Below are positions 15,633 through 24,174 of a DNA stretch of 64,000 bases, piece after piece. How positions within the stretch are numbered: position 1 is the stretch's first letter; every line of letters starts with the position of its first letter. The stretch is from Desulfitobacterium_A nosdiversum (GTDB taxonomy: Bacteria; Bacillota; Desulfitobacteriia; Desulfitobacteriales; Desulfitobacteriaceae), in NCBI RefSeq assembly GCF_049860565.1, contig NZ_CP172056.1, positions 248,001-312,000 of the forward strand, written 5' to 3'. The translations under genes were made by a program, and so were the position numbers. Below the pieces are notes generated by a model, which saw only the letters and a list, made by a program, of their open reading frames with translations, had not been told where the DNA came from and did not search any database.

Positions 15633-16958
15633 CTATAATAATTCGGCAGTTCGTGCTGCCAGTTCGCTGCGTTCCCCTTTTACTAGCCCTACTTGGCCGT
15701 AAAAAGACTGCCCTTTAAGCCGAGTTGCCACATAAGCCAAACCGTTGCTTTCTTTATCCAAATAAGGATGATCGATTTGGTCGGGATCTCCGCAAAGAAC
15801 AATTTTCGTACCCTCCCCGGCACGAGTAATAATCGTTTTTATCTCGTGAGCAGTAAGATTCTGAGCCTCATCAATAATTATAAATTGATTGGCAATACTT
15901 CTTCCACGAATATATGTGAGAACTTCAATTTCAAGCTGCCTCTTTTTTTTGAGCAAATCTACTGCACTCTCTAAAATGGATTCACTATCTTTATCACGCA
16001 GCTTGTCCTGTTTGGGCCGTAATAAAAATTCTAGGTTATCATAAATGGGCTGCATGTAAGGACGAATTTTATCCTCTTTCTCCCCGGGGAGAAAACCAAT
16101 ATCTTTGCCGAAGGGAATGACAGGACGAGCACAAAGAATACGCGAATAAAGTTCTTGTTGAATCGTTTGTTCGAGTGCGCTGGCTAAAGCGATCAAGGTT
16201 TTGCCTGTACCCGCGGGACCCATTAAATTAACGAGTTTAATTTCAGGATTACTCAGTATTCCGAACGCCCAGGTCTGCTCTATATTTTTAGGAACAATAC
16301 CCCAATAGTTTTTATTGCGATTATGCAGGTTGATCAATTTTGTTCCGTCAGAAGTAGAAATAAGAGGGATTTCACTATTGTCGGTTAATCTTCCCCTTAC
16401 ACAGCTGTTAGGTAATATTGTTTCCTTTAAAGGAATCTGACCTTTCTGATACAATTCATCGACTTCAACATCTTTCAATTCCATAACAACAACTTCATCG
16501 TTCAAGGGTACAAGATTTACCTTATCATTATAATAATCTTGGGTCATGACGGATAAAGCATCTGCTTTTACACGCATCGCAATATCTTTCGTCACAAGAA
16601 TAACGGGGCGCTCATCTTCACGGGCTAAATTGAGCGTAACCGCCAGGATTCGATTATCAGCCAGCTTGATATCCGATAATAACGGTAATGGGTCTCCCGA
16701 ACAATGATTAAGTTCTATCCTTAACATTCCCTCATTCGGCAAACACACCCCTTGAGAAAGTTGACCCCTTTCACGAAGTTGATCTAAAAAACGTATCGCC
16801 TGACGCGCCGATCGGCCAACATCATCAAGAGATCTCTTTTTGTTTTCCAATTCTTCGAGTACTGCATAAGGGATGACAATTTCATTATCTTCAAACTGAA
16901 AGATAGCTTTTGGGTCATGAAGCAAAACACTCGTATCAAGCACAAAAACTTTTTTCAA
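15633..16958 (-). CDS. phoH: PhoH family protein (PIN + PhoH ATPase, YlaK-like)
   Basis: 441 residues. Residues 1-140 form a PIN domain (VFVLDTSVLLHDP, LADNRILAV, acidic residues in place). Residues 225-441 form a PhoH-type ATPase with Walker A GPAGTGKT (247-254) and Walker B IIIDEAQN. This two-domain form (YlaK/PhoH2) is a likely RNA unwinding-and-cleaving enzyme. TTG start with GAGGTG upstream. First gene of a two-gene unit with the hydrolase. Confidence 0.93.
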   Translation of the reverse strand: MKKVFVLDTSVLLHDPKAIFQFEDNEIVIPYAVLEELENKKRSLDDVGRSARQAIRFLDQLRERGQLSQGVCLPNEGMLRIELNHCSGDPLPLLSDIKLADNRILAVTLNLAREDERPVILVTKDIAMRVKADALSVMTQDYYNDKVNLVPLNDEVVVMELKDVEVDELYQKGQIPLKETILPNSCVRGRLTDNSEIPLISTSDGTKLINLHNRNKNYWGIVPKNIEQTWAFGILSNPEIKLVNLMGPAGTGKTLIALASALEQTIQQELYSRILCARPVIPFGKDIGFLPGEKEDKIRPYMQPIYDNLEFLLRPKQDKLRDKDSESILESAVDLLKKKRQLEIEVLTYIRGRSIANQFIIIDEAQNLTAHEIKTIITRAGEGTKIVLCGDPDQIDHPYLDKESNGLAYVATRLKGQSFYGQVGLVKGERSELAARTAELL

Positions 16959-17048
16959 ATTTTACACCTCACAAATCGCTTCATCTGTTCGTCAATAAAC
17001 TGAGACTTTAAGCACTCTATTAACAGAAAAGCGAGCCCTAATTAAGAT

Positions 17049-17276
17049 TTAGGAAACTCGCTTATCCGTTTTCTTTTCCCGTAAGATCGCGGCCCATTTT
17101 AGAGAGTCATCATGACATAAAGCATGTTGATCGTACTTTATTCCATAAACTTCTGAAAACTTAGAACCCGATAATTTCCAGATAACTTTGGCAATCTGCT
17201 CTTCCTTTTCTGTCACAAATACCCTTCCTTTCGAGCTAAAATATTTGTTTTTTAATGATAACTGGAAACGGTTCAC
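17049..17276 (-). CDS. Hypothetical protein, 75 residues
   Basis: Basic N-terminus followed by TEKEEQIAKVIWKLSGSKFS and a hydrophilic end (LKWAAILREKKTDKRVS). No membrane segment or known motif. The GTG at 17276 has a poor ribosome site; an internal start is possible. Stands alone between phoH and a chemoreceptor gene. Function unknown. Confidence 0.5.
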   Translation of the reverse strand: MNRFQLSLKNKYFSSKGRVFVTEKEEQIAKVIWKLSGSKFSEVYGIKYDQHALCHDDSLKWAAILREKKTDKRVS

Positions 17277-17390
17277 TTTAAGAAAATAATACTATATCAT
17301 TGTAAAATTTCTACTATATTCACGTAAACTAAATCTTAATTCCTTATAAAACAGGGCTAATGTTCGTTGTAACGACACTTCCATAGTTCC

Positions 17391-18212
17391 TTATGCTCTT
17401 TTTCCCGTTCTAACTAGTGCCTCGGCTAAACCGCTGATTTGTTCTAGAGCTTTTTTAAGCTCACTGACCCCTGTCGCTTGTTCTTCACTTACAGCAGCCA
17501 AAGCCGTAATCGAGTCAATTAAGACCTTTACTGAGTTCTGCACTTCGGCAACATCATCTTCGATACTTACCGCTGAGGATTTACTCGTATCGGCAAGCTT
17601 TCGAATTTCCCCTGCAACAACTGCAAATCCCCTGCCTGCTTCTCCAGCACGGGCTGCTTCAATTGATGAATTGATACCGAGAATATTGCTTTGTGCTGCT
17701 ATTGACTTAATCTGATCCGTTATCTTAGCAACATGCGTAATCTGTACTCGAACCTGCTCTGTTTCATCACTCATATTCTGTGCATTTACTGCAAGTTCTT
17801 CACTTGCGTCAGCTAAGTTTTCGGCAGACGCTGAAATCTGCTCAACAGCCGCTAAAATTTCCTCACCTGCCGAAAGCAAGGCATCATAGGATTCCGTTGA
17901 AACGACAACGGTCATTACGCCTACAATTTGGTCATCCTCAAAAATAGGATTAGAGAGAGCGACATAGGGAATACCAAACGAAGAGTGTGACAAATCCACC
18001 TTTTCAACCAGACGCTGCTTTGCTAATAAGACTCGATAAGAAATCGTTGATTTTAAGTTTTCAAAAGAATCACCACTATTAACACCTAAATTGATCTTAG
18101 GATGATTAACTGCTGCAAGGACTTTTTCGGTATTAAAAACATAAACCGAAATATCTTGATCATACCAATGTTGTAATTGCGGGGCAATATCCACTGCTGA
18201 TTGAATATGCAT
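17391..18212 (-). CDS. Soluble methyl-accepting chemotaxis protein
   Basis: 273 residues, no membrane helix. Residues 1-110 form a small sensor module (DISVYVFNTEKVLAAVNHPK...GIPYVALSNPIF...IVGVMTVVVS) like the single-Cache/TarH-like inputs of cytoplasmic receptors. Residues 120-273 are a shortened MCP signalling domain with the hairpin-tip segment SNILGINSSIEAARAGEAGRGFAVVAGEIRKLA. The C-terminal helix is short, so methylation sites are few. ATG with AAGGAG. No other chemotaxis genes nearby. Confidence 0.88.
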   Translation of the reverse strand: MHIQSAVDIAPQLQHWYDQDISVYVFNTEKVLAAVNHPKINLGVNSGDSFENLKSTISYRVLLAKQRLVEKVDLSHSSFGIPYVALSNPIFEDDQIVGVMTVVVSTESYDALLSAGEEILAAVEQISASAENLADASEELAVNAQNMSDETEQVRVQITHVAKITDQIKSIAAQSNILGINSSIEAARAGEAGRGFAVVAGEIRKLADTSKSSAVSIEDDVAEVQNSVKVLIDSITALAAVSEEQATGVSELKKALEQISGLAEALVRTGKRA

Positions 18213-18368
18213 CTTTTTCTCCTTAATTTTTTAATATATTAACATAATCTTACATAAATCAGCGTGAAAAGTCTATAAATTCTTACATTTAATAAACTAA
18301 AAATATTACCATAGAATAAGGAGCAAAAAATACTGTCCAACCACAATTTAAAATAAATTAGAATTTAT

Positions 18369-18405
18369 AAGAGCGTTGCCAAAGTTATCCTTTGGCAACG
18401 CTCTT
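18369..18405 (-). terminator. Terminator of butyrate-type operon
   Basis: AAGAGCGTTGCCAAAG and its perfect complement flank a 5-nt loop, 19 bp after the CoA-transferase stop; a T-poor but very stable 16-bp stem. Confidence 0.8.
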
Positions 18406-18423
18406 ATCTATAAGTTTGATGGT

Positions 18424-19755
18424 TTAAAATCTATTGCTTTGGCGCCAAACCCCGAGCTCCTCCGCTTCTTTGATCAAGTCTTCACGGAAGTCCGGGTGAG
18501 CGATTGAAATTAAGGCTTCTGCCCGTTCCCATGTCGATTTTCCTTTTAAATTTGCAATTCCATACTCAGTCACGAGATAATACACCACAGATCGATGGGT
18601 TGTTACAACAGCACCTGGAGTTAGGATCGGTTTAATCCTCGATCGCAGTTCTTCACCTTTTTTAAAGGTTGATTCCATGGCAATAAAGGATTTTCCGCCT
18701 TTAGAGCGGTAGGCGCCATAGGCGAAATCAAACTGTCCGCCTGTACCGCTGATATGACGCGTTCCCGAAGATTCTGAGCAAACTTGCCCAGTTAAATCAA
18801 CCTCAATACAGTTATTAATCGAAACAACTTTATCATTTTGGGCAATGATAAACGGGTCATTTACATAATCCACCGGATAAATCACACACATCGGGTTATT
18901 GTTTAAAAAGTCATAGGTTTTTTGAGTGCCGAAGGAAAAAGTATAGCCGATTTTATACCGATCAATTGTTTTCCTGGCTCCAGTTACACGTCCTGCTTCC
19001 ACCATTTCTACCATTGATTCGGTAAACATTTCGCTGTGAATCCCCAGGTCCTTAAGATCGGATTGAGCAATCATCTGACCTACAGCATTCGGCATGCCCC
19101 CAATACCGAGCTGAATGCAGCTCCCATCTTCGAGTTCCGACATAATATAAGAGGCTATCTTCTTCTCGATTTCCGTTGGAATGCCTGCCGGAACCTGAGG
19201 TAAAGGCCAGTTCGCTTCAACAATGTAGTTCACTTCTGAAAGATGAATGCCCTCTTCTCTTCCTCCCAAGCAACGCGGGATATTGGGATTAACCTCAAGA
19301 ATAATAACCTTTGCTTTTTCACACATCGCCTTAGCATGTGAAGCCTGAGGGCCAAAGTTAAAAAATCCGTGTTCATCCATCGAAGAAACAGGAATCATTA
19401 ATACATCAATATCAAGAAAACGCCGATAATAGCCTGGAAGTTCATGATAGAGCAAGGGAATATGCCAGCAGAGCCCTTTGTCGTGAAGTTTTCGGTCAAG
19501 GCCGCTGAAATGCCAGTTATTATAGACAAAATGTTTTGCCTCAGGATCAGCTTTAACGACTTCAGGGGTTCGTAACGCGGTAACTGCACGAATCTTCACA
19601 TCGAAAAGCTCCTCCGCGCGGGCAGCTAAAGCTTTATCCAATTCGATGACCTGTCCGGAAAATGACGCATAATCAACCCAATCTCCGGACTTAACGACAC
19701 GAACAGCTTCCTCAGGGGTTACCAATTTCTTTTGATATTCCTCATTGAAACGCAT
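18424..19755 (-). CDS. Acetyl-CoA hydrolase/transferase family CoA-transferase (butyryl-CoA:acetate type)
   Basis: 443 residues from ATG 19755 (GAGGAGGG upstream; an in-frame start at 19773 lacks a ribosome site). Hydrolase/transferase family with GIGGMPNAV, the catalytic-Glu region HSEMFTESMVEMVEAG and ESSGTRHISGTGGQFDF, close to butyryl-CoA:acetate or 4-hydroxybutyrate CoA-transferases. It would release butyrate (or another short acid) while making acetyl-CoA. Last gene of the hbd-thl-acd operon, which supports the butyryl-CoA assignment; exact substrate is inferred. Confidence 0.87.
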   Translation of the reverse strand: MRFNEEYQKKLVTPEEAVRVVKSGDWVDYASFSGQVIELDKALAARAEELFDVKIRAVTALRTPEVVKADPEAKHFVYNNWHFSGLDRKLHDKGLCWHIPLLYHELPGYYRRFLDIDVLMIPVSSMDEHGFFNFGPQASHAKAMCEKAKVIILEVNPNIPRCLGGREEGIHLSEVNYIVEANWPLPQVPAGIPTEIEKKIASYIMSELEDGSCIQLGIGGMPNAVGQMIAQSDLKDLGIHSEMFTESMVEMVEAGRVTGARKTIDRYKIGYTFSFGTQKTYDFLNNNPMCVIYPVDYVNDPFIIAQNDKVVSINNCIEVDLTGQVCSESSGTRHISGTGGQFDFAYGAYRSKGGKSFIAMESTFKKGEELRSRIKPILTPGAVVTTHRSVVYYLVTEYGIANLKGKSTWERAEALISIAHPDFREDLIKEAEELGVWRQSNRF

Positions 19756-19808
19756 AAAATCCCTCCTCAGCACTCATTCCCTCTATAAACCCTTATGAAA
19801 TGGAAACC

Positions 19809-20945
19809 TTACCGTAAAATATTGTTTGCAATGACGACTCGCTGAATTTGATTTGTTCCTTCATAAATCTGCATGATCTTTGCATCCCGCATAAATTTTT
19901 CTACCGGATACTCTTTTACATAGCCATACCCGCCTAAAATTTGAACGGCATCCAGAGTGACTTTCATTGCCGTATCCCCAGCAAAGGCTTTAGCAAAAGA
20001 CGCCATTTGGGTAAACGGTAGCCCCTGCTCTCTTAAGAAGCATGCCTTATGAACAAACAGCCGAGACGCTTCAATACCCATAGCCATATCTGCCAGCATA
20101 AATTGAATGGCCTGGAACGTAGCAATGGGTTTCCCAAAAGCAATACGTTCTTTTGCATATTTTACGGCAGCTTCATAGGCTGCTTGGGCAATTCCAACAG
20201 CCATTGCTGCAATATAGGGCCGGGAAATATCCAGGGATTTCATACAAATGGTCCACCCTTCACCCTCTTCACCCAAACGATTAGCAACAGGAACTTTTAC
20301 ATCCTCAAAAATAATCTGACGGGTATCGGAGGTCCGAATCCCTAACTTATTTTCTTTCTTGCCAATAGTAACCCCAGGAGTATGGGTATCAACCATGAAC
20401 GCGATAATCCCTTTATGACGCAAGGATCTATCGGTTGTAGCAAAAACAGTGAAAATATCCGCAACTCCGCCGTTGGAAATAAATTGCTTTGTCCCGTTCA
20501 GAATATAATAGTCGCCCTCACGACGTGCTGTCGTGGACATACTTACAGCATCCGAACCTGCACCGGGTTCAGTTAGACAAAAGGCTGCCAGCTTTCCTTC
20601 ATTTAAAACGCTATAGAAGCGTCGCTTTTGATCATCATTTCCACCGACAAAAACCGGATTGGCAGCCAGCAAATTGCTGGCGACAACGGTTGTACCCGTA
20701 CCGCCATCTCCAAACGAAATTTCCTCAGCAATCAAAGCTTGGGTAATTGGATCCAGTCCCGGGCCGCCGTATTCTTCCGGGACACCGATCGTTAATAGTC
20801 CGACTTCATGAAGCTTACGAATAATCTCTGTCGGGAATTCATCTTTTTCGTCATATTGTCCGGCAACCGGAGCAATTTCTTTCTCTGCAAACTTACGGGC
20901 GACTGCGCGCATAGCTTCTTGTTCTTCGGTATACTTGAAATCCAT
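19809..20945 (-). CDS. Short-chain acyl-CoA dehydrogenase (butyryl-CoA dehydrogenase type)
   Basis: 378 residues, full length for the family. Visible signatures: FCLTEPGAGSDA (flavin and substrate contact), a GVTIGKKENKLGIRTSDTRQ segment, the ILGGYGYVKEYPVEKFMRDA stretch, and the catalytic base Glu in QIYEGTNQIQR. Interconverts butyryl-CoA and crotonyl-CoA using FAD. It normally works with EtfAB, but no etf genes are in the operon, so electron-transfer flavoprotein must come from elsewhere. ATG with GAGGAAT upstream. Confidence 0.92.
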   Translation of the reverse strand: MDFKYTEEQEAMRAVARKFAEKEIAPVAGQYDEKDEFPTEIIRKLHEVGLLTIGVPEEYGGPGLDPITQALIAEEISFGDGGTGTTVVASNLLAANPVFVGGNDDQKRRFYSVLNEGKLAAFCLTEPGAGSDAVSMSTTARREGDYYILNGTKQFISNGGVADIFTVFATTDRSLRHKGIIAFMVDTHTPGVTIGKKENKLGIRTSDTRQIIFEDVKVPVANRLGEEGEGWTICMKSLDISRPYIAAMAVGIAQAAYEAAVKYAKERIAFGKPIATFQAIQFMLADMAMGIEASRLFVHKACFLREQGLPFTQMASFAKAFAGDTAMKVTLDAVQILGGYGYVKEYPVEKFMRDAKIMQIYEGTNQIQRVVIANNILR

Positions 20946-20988
20946 TTTTATTCCTCCTCTTTCTAACTCCTATTTAAACCCCAAAAAA

Positions 20989-22167
20989 TTAAAGCAACTC
21001 AACAACTGCAGCAACGGCAGGTCCACCACCGGCACAAAGAGATGCACAGCCGTAGCGAACTCCGCGGCGCCGCATTTCATGCAATAGAGAAACAATTAAA
21101 CGAGCACCGCTATTTCCAACAGGATGCCCCAGGGAAATTCCTGATCCATTGGCATTCACGATCTCCATATCCAGTTTAAATTCACGATTTACCGCTAAAA
21201 ATTGGGCTGCAAAGGCTTCATTCAGCTCCCAATAATCAATATCATTCAAACTTAATTTGGCAAACTTTAAAGCCCTCTTTACGGCCGGTACAACACCGAT
21301 ACCCATAATTTGAGGATCCACCGCTGCCGAAGCTGTAGAAAGAATTTTTGCTAAGGGCTTAATCCCCAGCTCAGCTGCCTTTTCAGCGGACATCAATATT
21401 AATGCCGAACCTCCGTCATTTAATCCGGACGCGTTGCCTGCCGTCACGGTTCCATCTTTTTTAAACGCTGGCTTGAGCTTGGCCAGAGCTTCAAGGCTCG
21501 TCTGATCATTCGGATGTTCATCCGTGTCAACAACAGTCGTTCCCTTTTTGGTCTTGATTTCAACAGGCACAATTTCTTCTTTGAATTTTCCTTCTTGAAT
21601 CGCCGCAATAGCCCTTTGATGGCTCAATAATGCCAGCTGATCCTGTTCTTCCCGGGAAATCTCATATTGATCCGCAAGATTTTCTGCCGTCATTCCCATA
21701 TGATAGTTATAAAATGCATCAAACAAACCATCATGCAGCATAGCATCGATAATTTGATCATTTCCCATGCGATAGCCGCTCCGTGCTTTCGGAATCAGAT
21801 ACGGTATATTGGACATACTTTCCATACCTACAACAGCACCAATATCAACCTTACCCAGTGCAATCTCTTGGCTTAGAATTTCCGTTGCCCGCATAGATGA
21901 GGGGCATAATTGATTAACCGTTACTGCAACCGTTTCCAGTGAACACCCTGCATTAAGCGCAGCCTGACGTGCAGGGTTACCTTTTAAACCTGCCTGAAAA
22001 ACGTTCCCCGCTACTACTTCTTCAATTTGAGAAGCATCTATGTTCGCTTTCTTAAGCGCCGCTTGTAAAGCGGTTACTCCAAGCTCTATCGTAGAAACCT
22101 CTTTTAAAGCACCCAAGTAATCTCCAATCGGTGTACGCTGGGCACCTACAATGACAACTTCCTGCAA
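20989..22167 (-). CDS. Acetyl-CoA acetyltransferase (thiolase II)
   Basis: 392 residues. Active-site Cys88 lies in NQLCPSSM, the His in GHPVGNSGARL (about 348) and the second Cys in CASLCAGGGPA (about 378). The nucleophile motif is unusual: most thiolases have CGSG, here CPSS. Condenses two acetyl-CoA or cleaves acetoacetyl-CoA. TTG start after AAAGGAGAGG, 3 bp behind the hbd stop, so translationally linked. Confidence 0.9.
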   Translation of the reverse strand: MQEVVIVGAQRTPIGDYLGALKEVSTIELGVTALQAALKKANIDASQIEEVVAGNVFQAGLKGNPARQAALNAGCSLETVAVTVNQLCPSSMRATEILSQEIALGKVDIGAVVGMESMSNIPYLIPKARSGYRMGNDQIIDAMLHDGLFDAFYNYHMGMTAENLADQYEISREEQDQLALLSHQRAIAAIQEGKFKEEIVPVEIKTKKGTTVVDTDEHPNDQTSLEALAKLKPAFKKDGTVTAGNASGLNDGGSALILMSAEKAAELGIKPLAKILSTASAAVDPQIMGIGVVPAVKRALKFAKLSLNDIDYWELNEAFAAQFLAVNREFKLDMEIVNANGSGISLGHPVGNSGARLIVSLLHEMRRRGVRYGCASLCAGGGPAVAAVVELL

Positions 22168-22170
22168 TAA

Positions 22171-23031
22171 TTACCTCTCCTTTCTATAATCATAAAATCC
22201 TTTACCGGTCTTTACACCCAAATGCCCAGCCCTAACCATTTTCTTAAGCAAAAGAGCGGGTCGATATTTAGAGTCATTGAACTCTTGGTATAGAACCTCC
22301 ATCACGGCTAAGACAATGTCAACCCCTACCAAATCGGCTAAAGCGAGTGGCCCCATCGGAAAATTAGCGCCCAGCTTCATTGCCGTATCGATATCCTCAG
22401 CAGAACCGACACCCTCTTGATAGGCTTGAACAGCTTCATTGATCATCGGAACAAGAATCCGATTCACAATGAATCCCGGATATTCCTTCGCATTGATAGG
22501 TACCTTATTGAGTTGCCGTGCCAATTCCATGACTACGCCCACAATGTTTTCATCGGTATCAACACCAGGAATAACCTCTACCAGCTTCATAACAGGTACG
22601 GGATTAAAAAAATGCATACCAATTACCCGTCCCGGATGTTGTGTGGCAGCCCCTATCTCCGTAATTGAGAGAGAAGATGTGTTACTGGCGAGAATAGTCT
22701 TTTCAGGACAAATCTGGTCAAGCTCTCGATATACCTTTTTCTTAAGCTCCATGTTTTCTACAATGGCTTCAATGACAATATCAACTTTCTTAAAGTTCTC
22801 TAGACCCACCATTCCTTCAACCCGGGCTAGAATATTTTCTTTTTCTTCAAAAGTGAGTTTTGCCTTTTCTACGAGTTTTTGAAGCGCTTTACTGATTCGC
22901 TCAAGTCCACGATCAACAAATTCCTGATTGACATCAATCAAGACAACCTGAAAACCGCTTTGAGCTGCGGATTGGGCTATTCCAGCTCCCATCGTTCCAG
23001 CACCCAGCACTCCAACTTTGGTGATTTCCAT
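22171..23031 (-). CDS. hbd: 3-hydroxybutyryl-CoA dehydrogenase
   Basis: 286 residues. N-terminal Rossmann fold GAGTMGAGIAQ (10-20), catalytic His region GMHFFNPVPVMKLVEVI, SNTSSLSI substrate contact, and a C-terminal dimer domain ending DLVGVDIVLAVMEVL...GHLGVKTGKGFYDY. Reduces acetoacetyl-CoA to 3-hydroxybutyryl-CoA. First gene of the operon; ATG with GGAGAGG upstream and a 5' leader of about 90 nt from the sigma-54 promoter. No crotonase gene follows, so the dehydration step must be encoded elsewhere. Confidence 0.93.
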   Translation of the reverse strand: MEITKVGVLGAGTMGAGIAQSAAQSGFQVVLIDVNQEFVDRGLERISKALQKLVEKAKLTFEEKENILARVEGMVGLENFKKVDIVIEAIVENMELKKKVYRELDQICPEKTILASNTSSLSITEIGAATQHPGRVIGMHFFNPVPVMKLVEVIPGVDTDENIVGVVMELARQLNKVPINAKEYPGFIVNRILVPMINEAVQAYQEGVGSAEDIDTAMKLGANFPMGPLALADLVGVDIVLAVMEVLYQEFNDSKYRPALLLKKMVRAGHLGVKTGKGFYDYRKER

Positions 23032-23130
23032 GAAATTCTACCTCTCCTCTCCTTATCGTTCGGTTAAAACCGATTTTCTCTTGATTTATTCCTTTTCCAC
23101 CTCGATCCACCTGAAAGATATAAGATTCTA

Positions 23131-23148
23131 TTGCAATAATCATGCCAA
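23131..23148 (-). promoter_or_regulatory. Sigma-54 (-24/-12) promoter of hbd operon
   Basis: Minus-strand TTGGCATGATTATTGCAA matches the TGGCAC-N5-TTGCA consensus, with GG and GC exactly 12 bp apart. It lies about 100 bp upstream of the hbd start and predicts transcription from about 23121. A bacterial enhancer-binding protein and ATP would be needed for activity (known for sigma-54). Confidence 0.82.
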
Positions 23149-23256
23149 TATTCAGAATATTATCTATAGTTCGAATTAAATGTCAATGAAACGGCCTACT
23201 TCGGGCAATTATTAGTTAAAATTTATTTTCATTCAAAAATAGTAATTTTTATAGGA

Positions 23257-23274
23257 TGTCTCATATTTGAGACA
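23257..23274. promoter_or_regulatory. Palindromic enhancer site upstream of sigma-54 promoter
   Basis: TGTCTCATATTTGAGACA, an 18-bp palindrome (TGTCTCA-N4-TGAGACA) about 110-140 bp upstream of the sigma-54 promoter. A half site TGAGACA recurs at 23358-23364. Distance and symmetry fit an upstream activator site. The remaining 23032-23480 interval shows no gene. Confidence 0.7.
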
Positions 23275-23480
23275 CCAATTTTAAGTAATTTTGCTCGCAA
23301 AAACGATTTCCCCTTGTCTGTAAAGCCTTGTGAATTTTATTAATTATGTTGATTTTTTGAGACATATAATTATTCATTTATAGACACCTCTATCCCCAAC
23401 GTATGTATGCCCAAAAGTAAAAATAAGGTATAATTAAGTTAAAGAGTTGCTTCAAAGTAATGTAATAAGGAGTTTGTACT

Positions 23481-24173
23481 ATGCGTATTCTTTTAGTCGA
23501 TGATGAAAAAAACATCCTTACTGTGCTCAAGGCCTATCTCCAGCAAGAGGGATACAGTGTTTCAACTGCGACAAACGGACTGGCTGCCTTAACGATGTTT
23601 AAAGAAAATAAATTTGATCTTGTCCTTCTTGATTTAATGCTTCCTGGTCTTTCCGGCGAAGAAATCTGCAAAGAAATTCGCAAAATCTCACCAACTCCAA
23701 TAATCATGCTGACAGCCAAGGATGATGAAGACCATAAAATTGAGGGGTTAGCCCTTGGTGCCGATGATTATATTACGAAGCCGTTTAGTCCGAGAGAGGT
23801 TATAGCCCGCGTTCGAACTGTGTTACGCCGAGCAGGCTCAGAAAATCTTCCGTTAGCCGATGTTATCACATACGATAACGGTTTAACGATTGATAACATT
23901 AAACACGAGGTTCATCTTGATGACCAGATCGTTCAGCTTACGCCCACGGAATTTAAACTTTTAGGCGCACTCGCTCAATATCCCGGAAGAGTATATAGCC
24001 GCAGCCAGCTTATTGAAATCCTCCAGGGTCATGATTACGAAGGTGATGATCGGGTTATTGATGCCCATATTAAAAAGTTACGTCAGAAAATCGAAAGTAT
24101 ACCGGATAAGCCCAAAATACTCATTACGATATACGGTGTAGGCTATAAATTCAATTCCAATACGGAGGAATAA
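23481..24173 (+). CDS. OmpR-family response regulator
   Basis: 230 residues. Receiver domain with acidic pair D7-D8, phospho-acceptor D51 in LLDLMLPG, Thr in MLTAKDD and Lys in YITKPFSP. The C-terminal winged helix (about 130-228) includes QLTPTEFKLLGAL and VYSRSQLIEIL...RVIDAHIKKLRQKI. Paired with the sensor kinase that starts 1 nt after its stop (TAATATG). Targets are likely among the divergent transport and redox genes downstream (inference). Confidence 0.95.
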   Translation: MRILLVDDEKNILTVLKAYLQQEGYSVSTATNGLAALTMFKENKFDLVLLDLMLPGLSGEEICKEIRKISPTPIIMLTAKDDEDHKIEGLALGADDYITKPFSPREVIARVRTVLRRAGSENLPLADVITYDNGLTIDNIKHEVHLDDQIVQLTPTEFKLLGALAQYPGRVYSRSQLIEILQGHDYEGDDRVIDAHIKKLRQKIESIPDKPKILITIYGVGYKFNSNTEE

Positions 24174-24174
24174 T

